Positions 1 through 8,939 of a DNA stretch of 64,000 nucleotides are shown here, piece after piece. The notes below the pieces were generated by a model. It had not been told where the DNA came from. It saw only the letters and a program-made list of their open reading frames with translations, and made no database searches. The stretch comes from Parietichytrium sp. I65-24A (lineage: Eukaryota; Sar; Bigyra; Thraustochytrida; Thraustochytriidae): positions 434,001 to 498,000 of the forward strand of contig BLSF01000028.1 of the NCBI GenBank assembly GCA_012862575.1, given 5' to 3'. The stretch's first letter is position 1, and each line of letters starts with the position of its first letter. Made by a program: the position numbers and the translations under genes.

Positions 1-369
1 GAAGAGGATGTTAGACAAAGCGGGCTTCCCTACTCGGGAAACGAGTTTTCTTTGGCGGAGGTGTCGGCAGAAGATTCCGCGAAGCTGCTCGATCTGCTAA
101 AGTCCAAGGAGAAAGCCTATAAGGCCCGCACGAAGGCAGCAAAGGCAGCCGTTGATGATGACGTGCCCTCGCACGAAGATCTCCTGCACCTACGAGAAAG
201 GCTCGATGGGAGTCGCGAAAAATATTTACAGGCGTCAAGCCAGCTGAGCAGATACCACGGTCTAAGCGAGGACGTTCACCTAGCTCAAATTCAGCTGTCT
301 GAGAAGAAAGCCCAGTTGGCCCAATTGCAAACAAAGTTCGAAGCCCTCATCGGACGGATCGATGTGTAA
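1..369 (+). CDS. C-terminal part of a coiled-coil protein, possibly augmin subunit 1 (HAUS1-like); 5' end outside window
   Basis: The frame is open from base 1 to the TAA ending at 369, so this is the last 122 residues of a gene that starts upstream. The visible part is charged and helical with long coiled-coil stretches. Its end, around LSEDVHLAQIQLSEKKAQLA, resembles the end of HAUS1, where a short loop and a 'laxaqixieekkxeL' helix close the protein. HAUS1 belongs to the augmin complex, which nucleates microtubules from existing microtubules in the spindle. The coding frame is certain. The HAUS1 name rests on recalled family pattern and could be wrong; any microtubule-associated coiled-coil protein is an alternative. 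The stop lies only 24 bases from the stop of the convergent gene at 394. Confidence 0.5.
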   Translation, partial: EEDVRQSGLPYSGNEFSLAEVSAEDSAKLLDLLKSKEKAYKARTKAAKAAVDDDVPSHEDLLHLRERLDGSREKYLQASSQLSRYHGLSEDVHLAQIQLSEKKAQLAQLQTKFEALIGRIDV

Positions 370-393
370 ATTATGCATGAACCTGAAAATAGC

Positions 394-1818
394 TTATTTG
401 TCACAAGAGAGATGAAATCCAAGGAGAATCCAATTTGAGGTGCCGCATATAATCCCACAAATGGCCAAGGCAGCGAACGGCCCAATACGCGTCCTGGCAC
501 TCGCAGGATGTACGCCACGGCTCTGAAAAATGGCTGCCTTGATCATGTCAGAGGCGCTCTCCAGCAAGATTGCTAAAAGCAGCTTTGCAAAGTCTTTCTT
601 GACGTTAGACCATCCGGTCAAAAAAAAACTTAATAGCCAAGCACCAAATAGAGAGGTCATATCACCGAGCGATTCATACGACAGCAAGGCGGCATGAATT
701 TCGAAGAAGGCTTCTCTTGAATAATCTCTAGATTTCACTGCTCCGACCTCGGCAAGCACCTTTTGAAGAAATTTGGCCTGTCGATTGTCAACGGGTGTGA
801 CATTTGGATGAGCGCAGCCGTCAAGCGCTGGTGAAGGCCCCTGGGTCTCGAGTGGGCTGATGGATTTGGATGTTGCCCCTCGTCTGCCCACTTTTAGCAT
901 CAGGTGTACGAAAATCGCCGCTCCGACATTTTCGACGACCAATTGAAGAATGGATGTGACTACGAACTGTCTGATGTTCTGCACCCAAAACAAGCCCATG
1001 TAAGCGGGAAACGAGAGGGAACATACAATAAGCAGCTCGGCCCTTCCGAGCACCTCGCACAGACGTGAAGTCTCTGTCTGGTTGGTCGTAGCTTTGCTTG
1101 ACAGTCGGAGAGCAAGACGCCTAGTGCTCAGTCGGCTCGCAATTTGCAAAGCTGGATAGATCACCCCGATAACGACTGTTTGCATCCACCCAGTGGTGTT
1201 GACTGCGAACACGACATATAGTTCAATGAGCACTGCAACGCCAAGCAGAAATAGGAAAACGCTGAGCTCCGTCAAAGTTCGTTTCACACACGTGCGAAGC
1301 GACTTGCCGGAGAACGCTGTCTTGGCAAAGAGTGGTAAGCAAGAGGACACATACAAGAAAAGATGGCCTTCTAGAGCCTCTACTTTGAACGAAGGCACTT
1401 TTACAAAGGCAATAAATACCGTGATCCACATTGGCATTCCAAAAAGGAGAAAGTATCTCAATCTTCTCTTGAGCTGCTCTGAGGAAGCGGTGGCTGCAAG
1501 GAGCCCCAAACTCATAGCTTCGGTGCATAGAGAGATTATGAACGCGTACGCGAGCCAAGAGCCGTCTCTGGAATTCGGGACTTGGGAGCGCGCCTCGCAG
1601 TAGCCCGCTGATATATTTTGAAACCCGTTTTGAGTGACGTACGCTTGGATCACGTCAAACGAGCAGCTTTGTGCAATTGACTGCTCGAGTCTATCTCGAA
1701 TCAGTTTACTCAACGCAGCAAAGACACAGAAGCCCAAGGTTGCTAGGATGACAGCCTTTGCAACTGTCCGTACGCACCAGCCCGCAAGCAGAACTGCTTC
1801 TCTAGGTGCCTTCCCCAT
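394..1818 (-). CDS. Unknown polytopic membrane protein (474 aa)
   Basis: I do not recognise this protein. It is a single exon starting at ATG 1818. Hydrophobic segments occur at about residues 12-37, 90-107, 120-140, 150-165, 185-210, 212-230, 265-285, 290-310, 390-412 and 445-465, so eight to ten membrane spans are likely. Two long cytosolic-looking stretches carry basic and polar residues, around 235-255 and 315-370. There is no transporter signature I can name and no clear signal peptide beyond the first span. It is transcribed convergently towards the HAUS1-like gene. A role as a channel, transporter or membrane organiser cannot be told apart from the sequence. Confidence 0.7.
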   Translation of the reverse strand: MGKAPREAVLLAGWCVRTVAKAVILATLGFCVFAALSKLIRDRLEQSIAQSCSFDVIQAYVTQNGFQNISAGYCEARSQVPNSRDGSWLAYAFIISLCTEAMSLGLLAATASSEQLKRRLRYFLLFGMPMWITVFIAFVKVPSFKVEALEGHLFLYVSSCLPLFAKTAFSGKSLRTCVKRTLTELSVFLFLLGVAVLIELYVVFAVNTTGWMQTVVIGVIYPALQIASRLSTRRLALRLSSKATTNQTETSRLCEVLGRAELLIVCSLSFPAYMGLFWVQNIRQFVVTSILQLVVENVGAAIFVHLMLKVGRRGATSKSISPLETQGPSPALDGCAHPNVTPVDNRQAKFLQKVLAEVGAVKSRDYSREAFFEIHAALLSYESLGDMTSLFGAWLLSFFLTGWSNVKKDFAKLLLAILLESASDMIKAAIFQSRGVHPASARTRIGPFAALAICGIICGTSNWILLGFHLSCDK

Positions 1819-3754
1819 CGGACCTTGCGCAGCACTCGCTCATCTCCAGCCGTCCTTGCGAATCTGCGCAAGCGGCCTCGGTCACGAGGTTGTGGACTGT
1901 ACGAACTATGTTCTAGTGACTCGCGAGTTTGTGGCGTTCCGTTGGTACTAGCCGATTCGTTATTTCGGCTTTCTTCGTGCTCTTTGTGGTTCATTCGTGT
2001 GCTTGCAACAAAATTTGGCTCGGCAACCGAGGGCCATAGTGGTTCAATTGCACAAGTTTTGCGAACAGAAGGAAAGGTGCATACGCAACCTAACCCAAAA
2101 GCCCCAAGGGCTGAAATGGGCAAGACTGGCTTTTACAGACTCGTATACTGGTGGACCGCAAAACAGATATATGTTTTTTAGGGTTCTCTTGCCACGCTAT
2201 ATTGAACATGATTATTATTTCCATGTCTTCACAGTCAGAAAAAAACGCCACTTCGCTCAATGTTTGCAGTCGTTTGCACTCGTTCTCAGCTTCGTGCTCA
2301 CTGCTCCTGAGATGCTTGAGCTTACCGATGCAGCTAAGAGCGCACGTAGCCTCTGAACGGATCTAATAGAACAAACTCGAATATTCGCTGGTAACCAGAT
2401 GAACAACTTTAGATTCCAAAGGGGGGGGAACTCATGAGAAGAGTTCGTCGAGGTGAAATGCATTTCACGCTTCTGCACAGCGCTCGGAATAGTACGATCA
2501 GTAGTAGTGCGGTGTGATTGAATTCGTGTGCAACTCGATACCGTACAGGTAGGTACAGCTAAGCTACCCAAGGAAAAGTCTACAGACAAAGCATCGACAC
2601 AGATTTCAAGCCCGGCGGCTTAGGCAAAGAGCTACTAGGTGGTAGTGGAGAGTGGTACTCAACTCACACGAACAGGAAACGGCTGGAGACCGCCGCCGGA
2701 GGAATGGGCCATCGGACACTTTGCAATCAATCGTTGGCGAGAAAACATCGTTCGTTTGCAGGAGAGGGGAAATAAATTAACAGGAATAGCAGGAACCCAA
2801 GGGTTCAGAAATGTTCGCAAGTTGCAACTTGCGAGTGTATTTGACTGTAAATACTTTCCTCTAAAGCTGCTGAGAAGAGGTGATGAACAGGTGCGCTGAA
2901 AGTGCTCGTCACCGCATTTCCAGCCCCTTCGCTGCGTAGGCCTGACTAGCGATGAGCTATTCCTTTCTGCTAGGCATGGGGTGACGCGAACTAATAACCG
3001 AAGGCGTACGATTGAAAGTACGAGTGCGGCCAAGAAGGAAGGTAGGACCGGCCGGGACTAGCGAAAGACTACCCTGTTGCAATGGCATTTCACCAAGTCA
3101 AACGATTTCCCATAGTGGTTTACCCTAGTAAGGCGCTACAGTACCGAGCGAGTTTACATTGATTGAAATTTGACTGATTTTGAACTTTTTGATAAATGAT
3201 CAACATTCATTTATCAAAAGTCTTATTTCTCCTCGCTCGACGCTGGTATTGCAAAAGCTGGCGGTATTACCAGTATGTGCTGGAAGAGAGGGACGGATGA
3301 TGCTTGCCTTTCCTTCTTGCCCTCTTTGACCGCTTTGCCTTCTTTGCAAACCTGCGTGAAAGCTTTGCAAGCAAGCGCCTGTACCAGGAGACTAGCCGAG
3401 GAGCTAGCACCCCGTAGTTCATCTGGGCAAAAGAGAGAAAAAGGGCAGCGCACTGGAGCAATACTGGAGCACACAACAACACACCCACAACAGCGTCTTT
3501 TGGACAGAGCACAACGCGAAACACATCTCATTTGCACTGGGAGGCGAGAGAATCGCGAGGTGCGGAGCAGGAAGCAGAGAAGCAGAGAAGAAGAGCTTAG
3601 AGCTCAGTAAGGAGTAGAGCTCGGTGTCAGACGCGCAAACAACGAGTCAGGCTTGAGGTGTCCGCCAGAGGCACGACCAGACGTCGCTTGTTTGGTGAGG
3701 TGAAAGAGGGCGTGGAGCTCGAGGACTAAAGTGCGCCACGAGCCAAAGTGTTGG
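1819..3754. other. Intergenic region without a supported gene
   Basis: About 1.9 kb between a leftward and a rightward gene, so it should hold two promoters. Short frames on both strands overlap one another and show no domain or codon pattern. The one clear structure is a perfect 13-bp inverted repeat at 3187-3219. The part after 3230 is purine-rich with repeated GCAGAGAAG-type runs near 3575-3600 and is likely promoter or 5' leader of the gene at 3755. Confidence 0.6.
3187..3219. repeat. Perfect 13-bp inverted repeat with 7-nt loop
   Basis: The left arm TTTTGATAAATGA (3187-3199) and the right arm TCATTTATCAAAA (3207-3219) are exact reverse complements, separated by seven bases. It lies about 535 bases upstream of the start codon at 3755. 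The pairing is seen directly. Whether it acts as a protein-binding site, a cruciform or nothing is unknown. Confidence 0.7.
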
Positions 3755-4762
3755 ATGGCTAGCGCAGTCACATCTCGCGTGATGGATCTAAACGCGCAAG
3801 ACCAGCGCAAGGTGGTGAACTTGATGGCTCTGCTGCCGAAAAGACCAAGCTCCGTCGGTGCTGAAAAGAGCAAACGGTCGGACGATGCTTGGGACTTTTT
3901 TATGCCACTGGACGATGGAACAGGAGAGCAGGCGCCGCATGACAGCGGGAACGAGAGTGGAAAGGGGAAGGGAATCGAGACCTCCAATGAGTCATTAGAA
4001 AGTGCTTTTGGCGACTCCGGACCTTGTGGCGAAGATGATTATTGCGAGAACAGTGTACATAGCAGATCGGGACTGAACAAAAACTTCAGCTGGTCCAGCT
4101 CTATAACGTCAGTGACTGCCGGGTCAGCATTTGTAGACGACCACGGCAGCAATCGCACCGGCCGCCACAGTCGCTCAAACACCGACTCTGAGCAGGAGCT
4201 TGGCAAACAGACAGATAGCTGCGGTAGCAAGCACGAGGGTTTTGCTGTCCAATCGGACCTTGACCCACTGGAGGAAGAAAGTGAGAGGCCTGGTTCTCCA
4301 AAGAGCGCTGATGAAAAGAACCGATCTTTTTTGGATGAACATCACCAGGTTATTCCTTCGCGCCAGGCCGCTGGCGAGGGACCAGATGCAAAGAAGAAAA
4401 ACGAGAGCAAGCTCGGCTCGTTAGAAAAATATTTATTAGACATTCTGACTCGCTCTATTGGAGGGGCAGATTCGTCCACAGTTAACCGCCTGTGCCTTCT
4501 CGGTCTGATAGGCGGATCAGTCATGTATTTATCGTCGGGGCATTCCAGCTCTCAGTCCTCGAGCGGATCGTCTGGCCTGATGCAAACAGGTTCCAGTTTG
4601 AAGAGCTTGTCTATGGTGGTAGCGCTAGTCAACTTGGTCGGCGGTGCCTTCTTCTCCAACATCGGCGGGACCGATGGGCATGACGAAGACGAAGAGGTTG
4701 AAGGAGAAGAGGCCATCAATCTCGATGAGCTCGCCTCAACCTCAAGTGTATATCGAAAATAA
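3755..4762 (+). CDS. Ser-rich protein with hydrophobic C-terminal segments, unknown function
   Basis: A 335-residue product if the ATG at 3755 is used; a second ATG at 3782 is also possible. The first 215 residues are hydrophilic and rich in Ser, Asp, Glu and Gly, and look disordered. Two hydrophobic segments follow, near residues 245-260 (LCLLGLIGGSVMYLSSG) and 285-300 (SMVVALVNLVGGAFF), with a Ser-rich linker between them. The last 35 residues are acidic. This resembles a tail-anchored or hairpin-inserted membrane protein with a long cytosolic N-terminus. I do not recognise a family. It is a single exon in tandem with the next gene. Confidence 0.65.
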   Translation: MASAVTSRVMDLNAQDQRKVVNLMALLPKRPSSVGAEKSKRSDDAWDFFMPLDDGTGEQAPHDSGNESGKGKGIETSNESLESAFGDSGPCGEDDYCENSVHSRSGLNKNFSWSSSITSVTAGSAFVDDHGSNRTGRHSRSNTDSEQELGKQTDSCGSKHEGFAVQSDLDPLEEESERPGSPKSADEKNRSFLDEHHQVIPSRQAAGEGPDAKKKNESKLGSLEKYLLDILTRSIGGADSSTVNRLCLLGLIGGSVMYLSSGHSSSQSSSGSSGLMQTGSSLKSLSMVVALVNLVGGAFFSNIGGTDGHDEDEEVEGEEAINLDELASTSSVYRK

Positions 4763-5420
4763 TATCCTAGTAGTATTTAAATCCAATCATAATGAACAAT
4801 GTTTTGTACCTCCCAACCTCACTGCCAAATTTCACTTCCCCTCAAATCTCATTGCACTTTCTCTCCTTTCCTCACTACTACATATAGGATTTCCTATCCC
4901 ATTTTAGGAGTGCCACTCAATGAATAGACGAACAGTTGATGTCAAAGAGCTGGTTGGGTCGTTTCACTTGGGAGATTAAAGTTTTGTCTAAATGCGAAGG
5001 TATCCTCTTGCAAGGATTTGATTGCAACTCGAAAAAGTCCGAGCTTGAGCAGTTGAGACCTGGACTCTCCCGCCTTTCAAGTCTCTTGCGCGGGATCAAA
5101 AGTGCGCTAATGATTCGGGGAGCATTGTTCTTGGGTTGCCGTCAGAACGATGAATTGTGTCGTCATTCCTGAAGCGCATGAGGCAAATGTGGAATTTGTG
5201 GAATCGAGTCGCGTCTCAAGGATTGTTGTGCAAGGTCACCAATGTACAGAACTCGATAACGTTTATAACCCTATCGTAGTCGGTAACTGAACGATAAAAT
5301 CGATGGCGCTAGTACAATGAAAAGTAGCTAAGGATAGCGCACACCTATTTAAATTGCTAGAGTCGGCCAGCAAGTTGTACAGTACTGTGTACTGAGTGCT
5401 CCTCTGGTGCCCCCAGATAG
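4763..5420. other. Spacer between tandem genes
   Basis: The spacer holds the 3' end of the upstream gene (AT-rich after 4763) and the promoter of the gene starting at 5421 or 5544. A TATA-like TATTTAAAT lies near 5346. A weak open frame at 4936-5172 has no ATG start or recognisable domain and is not called. Confidence 0.5.
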
Positions 5421-5543
5421 ATGACAACTTCGTTAAAAAGCTTTTCAGTCTTTTCAGTCCCTTCAGACCAGCAACGTAGAAATCGAAGCCGACTGACCTC
5501 GAGCACCTGGCTTCATACGCGCTGCGCGAACCACGCAACAAAG

Positions 5544-6383
5544 ATGGACCCCGAGAACCTCATTCGCACAGCGGTTCCGCAGGGCTTCGCATCGGAGTCC
5601 ATGACAACTTTTACTAGGTCTCTGTTCGGCAACTTTTTGGTCGGCCTGATTCTGACCGTGTTCGATCACTCCGTGGCCAAACACACTCGCGCGAGATGGT
5701 TTGCTCTGCACGCTTTCGGCAATCTTCTCGTGGTCCTCACGGCGTGTCGCTCCGTGCTTAGCTGTGTTACCGATCCAATGAACTGCGCTGACTCCCGACA
5801 GTATAGCGATGAGTCCCTCCTTGGCACAGCTTCGCCGTGGCCTGTCATTATCACCAACACCATGCACCTCTATCACCTGACATACCCGTTGACAGCGGAC
5901 GAGCGCTTTCATCATTTCATGTTTATTCCGACAATCGGATTTATGGGCCAGTACTACAAGTGGGGCGGCTTGCAAGGATCTCTGGCATTCTTCATCTCGG
6001 GTCTCCCTGGCGGCCTAGATTACGTCATGCTGGTGCTCGTCAAGCACGGCCTGATGCAAGGTATGACTCAAAAGCGTGTATGCGCGGCTCTGAACGTTTA
6101 CATGCGCGGTCCAGCGATTGTCATTGTCTCGTTCATCATGTGGTCCGCCTACATGTACGGAACAACGACTATCCCACTTCCGGTCGGCATCGCAATCAGC
6201 TCGATGGCCCTGTTCAATAGTCTTTACTACACCAAACAGAGCGTTGCGAATTACGCCATCTCCCATGCTGTCAACTGTATCCGGTCTGATACTGACGAGA
6301 AATCTAAGGATGAGAAACAAAGGCTCGAGGAGCGAAGAGCAGCCCAAAAAGTTCTTAAAATGCCTCAGAACAGCATGTCTTAA
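5544..6383 (+). CDS. Polytopic membrane protein, TLC-like (tentative)
   Basis: I prefer the ATG at 5544 (279 aa) because it sits in a strong AAGATGG context. An in-frame ATG at 5421 would add 41 Ser/Arg-rich residues that could be a targeting peptide. The protein has about six hydrophobic spans, a Cys-containing loop (SCVTDPMNCADS) and a double histidine in ERFHHFMFIPTIGF, about 25 residues after a His/Thr-rich span. That HH placement recalls TLC-domain proteins (ceramide synthase and TMEM56-type), but the rest of the TLC signature is not clear to me. The last 40 residues are a charged, probably cytosolic helix. If TLC is right, it acts on lipids in the ER. Confidence is high for the gene and low for the family. 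Confidence 0.6.
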   Translation: MDPENLIRTAVPQGFASESMTTFTRSLFGNFLVGLILTVFDHSVAKHTRARWFALHAFGNLLVVLTACRSVLSCVTDPMNCADSRQYSDESLLGTASPWPVIITNTMHLYHLTYPLTADERFHHFMFIPTIGFMGQYYKWGGLQGSLAFFISGLPGGLDYVMLVLVKHGLMQGMTQKRVCAALNVYMRGPAIVIVSFIMWSAYMYGTTTIPLPVGIAISSMALFNSLYYTKQSVANYAISHAVNCIRSDTDEKSKDEKQRLEERRAAQKVLKMPQNSMS

Positions 6384-6455
6384 GAAATAATTCACTCACC
6401 GTTGCGCGTCCAACGAACGAACGATGACGAGCTACTATCACCTATTTACCTTCAA

Positions 6456-7146
6456 TTATTTTCCTTCACATGCTGTTGTTTTCACCTTTAGTACAACCGG
6501 TCCAAATTCGGCCAAGGACGGAGTCAGCGTTCGAGAACCTGGAGAGCCCTGTGCAACCTCCGTTGCATCTCCATGCTTAGCCGCAACATCTGGCACAAAT
6601 ACAAACGATGCATTATCAGGAATTGACATGTCAAGCAAGGCGTCTTTCAAACCTGGAAGGAGCGGCGACGAGCCAACGACGACCTGTACAGGGTCCGCTC
6701 CGAATTCTTCTGCCGTGCCCTCAATGGTGCGCCCATTCAAGTATTCCAGCCGGTAATGTATCCCAACCTTCATTCCCACGGAGATGAACTCTGCTTCATC
6801 GTTGATAGAGTCCGCATCGGCAGCCTCCAACCGCGCAATGCACTTTGGTCCGCCCCCCCCTTGCTGCCTACTTTGCTCGCGTAGCTTTTTCACGGCCTTG
6901 CAAACATTTTTGTGGGCTTTCCAGCCCTCCTTGAGGTGGTCCGCCCCGCAATAAAACACCGCTGCACCGCGATCAGCAATTCGTTCGGACGTTTCAAGTG
7001 CTGTCAGAACATCCGGGAGAAAGAAGCCCAATCAGATGTGTACTTCCCCGCCAACTCAGGCACTCACCTTTGCAAGCGCTGCAGCAGCTCTTCCCGCCCT
7101 CGCCACACACCGCGCAGGCGAATCTATCTTCTGCAAGCTCCGCCAT
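6456..7146 (-). CDS. MYND zinc finger-FKBP-type peptidyl-prolyl isomerase-like fusion (194 aa, one intron)
   Basis: Two exons: 7146-7068 and 6961-6456. The 106-nt intron has a GTGAGT donor and a GTGCAG acceptor. This splice joins the two halves of a MYND zinc finger exactly: CAVC (residues 11-14) and CSAC (22-25) from exon 1, then YC (30-31), His35, His43 and Cys47 from exon 2. His35 occupies a place where many MYND fingers have Cys. From about residue 85 an FKBP-like fold follows: VGIHYRLEYLNGRTIEG, then SPLLPGLKDALLDM, and a closing strand near FGPVVLKVK. MYND fingers usually bind proline-rich peptides. FKBP domains isomerise Xaa-Pro bonds, although I cannot confirm the active-site residues. 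The gene is divergent from the one at 7826 and shares its 680-bp promoter region. A more distal acceptor giving a 15-residue insert between the zinc pairs is possible but fits the finger less well. Confidence 0.75.
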
Positions 7147-7406
7147 TTGCCGGTCCTTGCCACTGCCACTCCTGAACCGCCCGGGATGTCCACGTTATTT
7201 CCCGGTCGCCTGCACCCGATGCTCACACGCCTCCGCGTGGTACCGTGGTACCGTGGCCAGGCGCCTCGAAAACCAAACGTGTTGTGTAGATACAGACGAA
7301 ATGAAGACGCAGACGCAGAGCGGCGAAGGCGACCGACCAATTTCGCATGATCTCGACAACAGAGCGATGCGCAGGATGCCTCCAAAGTCTCTGCGTGGCG
7401 GGTCGC

Positions 7407-7429
7407 AGAGAGAGAGAGAGAGAGAGAGA
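7407..7429 (+). repeat. (AG)n microsatellite
   Basis: An uninterrupted dinucleotide run of about 23 bases in the divergent promoter, followed by further GA-rich sequence. Confidence 0.85.
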
Positions 7430-7530
7430 CGAAGGAGAGATGGAGAGATGGAGAGACGCGCGCAAGGGGAGAGGACTGAAGGAACTGAAGGGTCCGTTGG
7501 ACTACTTGAGCACTGCTCTTAGGCCAGCAC

Positions 7531-7554
7531 CCAGCCAGCCAGCCAGCCAGCCAG
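7531..7554 (+). repeat. (CCAG)6 tandem repeat
   Basis: Six exact copies of the tetranucleotide CCAG in the divergent promoter region. Confidence 0.85.
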
Positions 7555-7825
7555 GTACTACCATTATCCAGTACGCTGTGGTGGTTGATGATGGCTGTAC
7601 GTACACGATGCGAGAGGCATACAGAGTGGCTGCGGTGTGGGGCGCCGGGGCACACACAACAGGATCGTGAATCGACCTTTCGGAGCATCGCTCGCCTCGG
7701 ATTGCCCACGGCGGAGGCGTCGTTGTCTTGGGCGCAAGTTAACGGTTCCCGAGGACGCTCAAACGAGATAGATTTCGAACGCAAAAGTCGCTGCTTGACG
7801 CGCTTGTTTGTCGAGCGCAGTCGCC

Positions 7826-8794
7826 ATGCTGTCCAGCCCGGTACCCTCAGGGAGAACGAGCGCAGAAGAATGGGAGCTAGTGTGCAAGGTCTTCTTTTAC
7901 AAGGATGAGCATCGATTCTTCGCGGATGCAATCAAGGAGGAAGATGCACCAAGTACTACAGTGGCGAGCGCTGTGATTAATGCTGTGGAGAACTCCCGGC
8001 AAGCGCCGTTGCAGCTTAAGAGTCTTGACAAGAGCACTTTGGAGATACTCTTGCGGATTGGCTTCGTAAGCGAAGAGGTAAGCCAGACATGTTCAGCGCC
8101 CAACCAGTTATTAGATGAATTGACACGTGCGCGAGATGGATATAGGTCTGCTTTCCACAAAGCAATAGCCGAGCTTCGTTACGAATCGTATTTACAGCAT
8201 CTCATCAAGGTAGTGCAAGAATCTGACAAGGAATTGAAGAACCCGGAGAATCTTGAGAGCGGAGCGATCGGAGATGGGTCCAGCCCACGCTATGTGGAGT
8301 CCTCGGACATGGCCGCTGCGCAGAGAATGGCGGTGATTGCCTACATTTCAAGCTTCTCGCAGGTTCTAGCATTTCAGCCGGTTATAAATGGTCTTCATCG
8401 AGCACTTACACTTCAGCTCAATAGTGGCCCTAACCAGGTGGTGTGTTGGGAGCTGGAAGATGCCGCTCTCGTTGAGCGTGGCCACGACTTTGCCTTTCCA
8501 ACCGCAAGTCTATTAGCAGGTGACCTTCGGTTTCTGTTGATAGAGTTCAACAAGAGCGAGGCGCGTGCGGAGAGGAAATTTGTGGTGGACCCCATGCTTT
8601 CTGACCAGAGGTTGGCAAGGATCCTGCGGCTCTTCCCTTCCTCGTGTACTGCGATGCGCGCTCCCGTGTCCGGGAAAGTAGGTTTTCTCGAAAACTCGGA
8701 GCTTTGCAGGTTGAACAAGGATGGCATGCTTGACGCCGGGTGTCCGCAGGATTCTCTGCTTTACCCGATTATCTCCCGTTGTGATATTTTGTAA
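7826..8794 (+). CDS. Unknown soluble protein (322 aa)
   Basis: The first ATG of the frame is at 7826, in a GCCATGC context. The product is mixed alpha/beta in appearance, with no signal peptide, no membrane span and no motif I recognise. Two helical stretches occur near residues 85-145 and 165-195, and the C-terminal third is richer in strands. The stop at 8792-8794 (TTGTAAGC) resembles a splice donor. Just after it another frame stays open and looks coding, with AKKGIAQIGKYKIFNSY before a TGA near 8879. The true 3' end may therefore differ through an intron or a sequence error. It converges on the JmjC gene. Confidence 0.6.
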   Translation: MLSSPVPSGRTSAEEWELVCKVFFYKDEHRFFADAIKEEDAPSTTVASAVINAVENSRQAPLQLKSLDKSTLEILLRIGFVSEEVSQTCSAPNQLLDELTRARDGYRSAFHKAIAELRYESYLQHLIKVVQESDKELKNPENLESGAIGDGSSPRYVESSDMAAAQRMAVIAYISSFSQVLAFQPVINGLHRALTLQLNSGPNQVVCWELEDAALVERGHDFAFPTASLLAGDLRFLLIEFNKSEARAERKFVVDPMLSDQRLARILRLFPSSCTAMRAPVSGKVGFLENSELCRLNKDGMLDAGCPQDSLLYPIISRCDIL

Positions 8795-8939
8795 GCTCTT
8801 TCCAAAGCCAGAGAGCGATGCGAAGGCCAAAAAGGGGATTGCACAAATTGGCAAATACAAGATTTTCAATTCTTACTGATCCGTAACATTCTAACCAAAA
8901 AAAGGCCATGAAAGCTTGACTTTCACTTTCACCCTAACC

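Larger units (their letters stand above)
7147..7825. other. Divergent promoter region with simple repeats
   Basis: This region lies between the start codons of two divergent genes. It holds a (GA)n run at 7407-7429, GAGATG-like purine runs to about 7460 and a (CCAG)n run at 7531-7554. A GGTACC pair occurs near 7239-7251. Open frames here are products of the repeats. Confidence 0.6.

Noticed and set aside
1743-2356. Overlapping frames of 119-126 codons on both strands upstream of the 394-1818 gene
   Set aside because: They overlap in opposite directions, have no domain and lie where a promoter is expected.
5463-5975. Minus-strand frame of 170 codons opposite the TLC-like gene
   Set aside because: It is antisense to a better-supported membrane protein and has no domain.
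7056-7931. Minus-strand frame of 291 codons across the divergent promoter
   Set aside because: It runs through simple repeats, covers the first exon of the MYND-FKBP gene in another frame and overlaps the next gene antisense.
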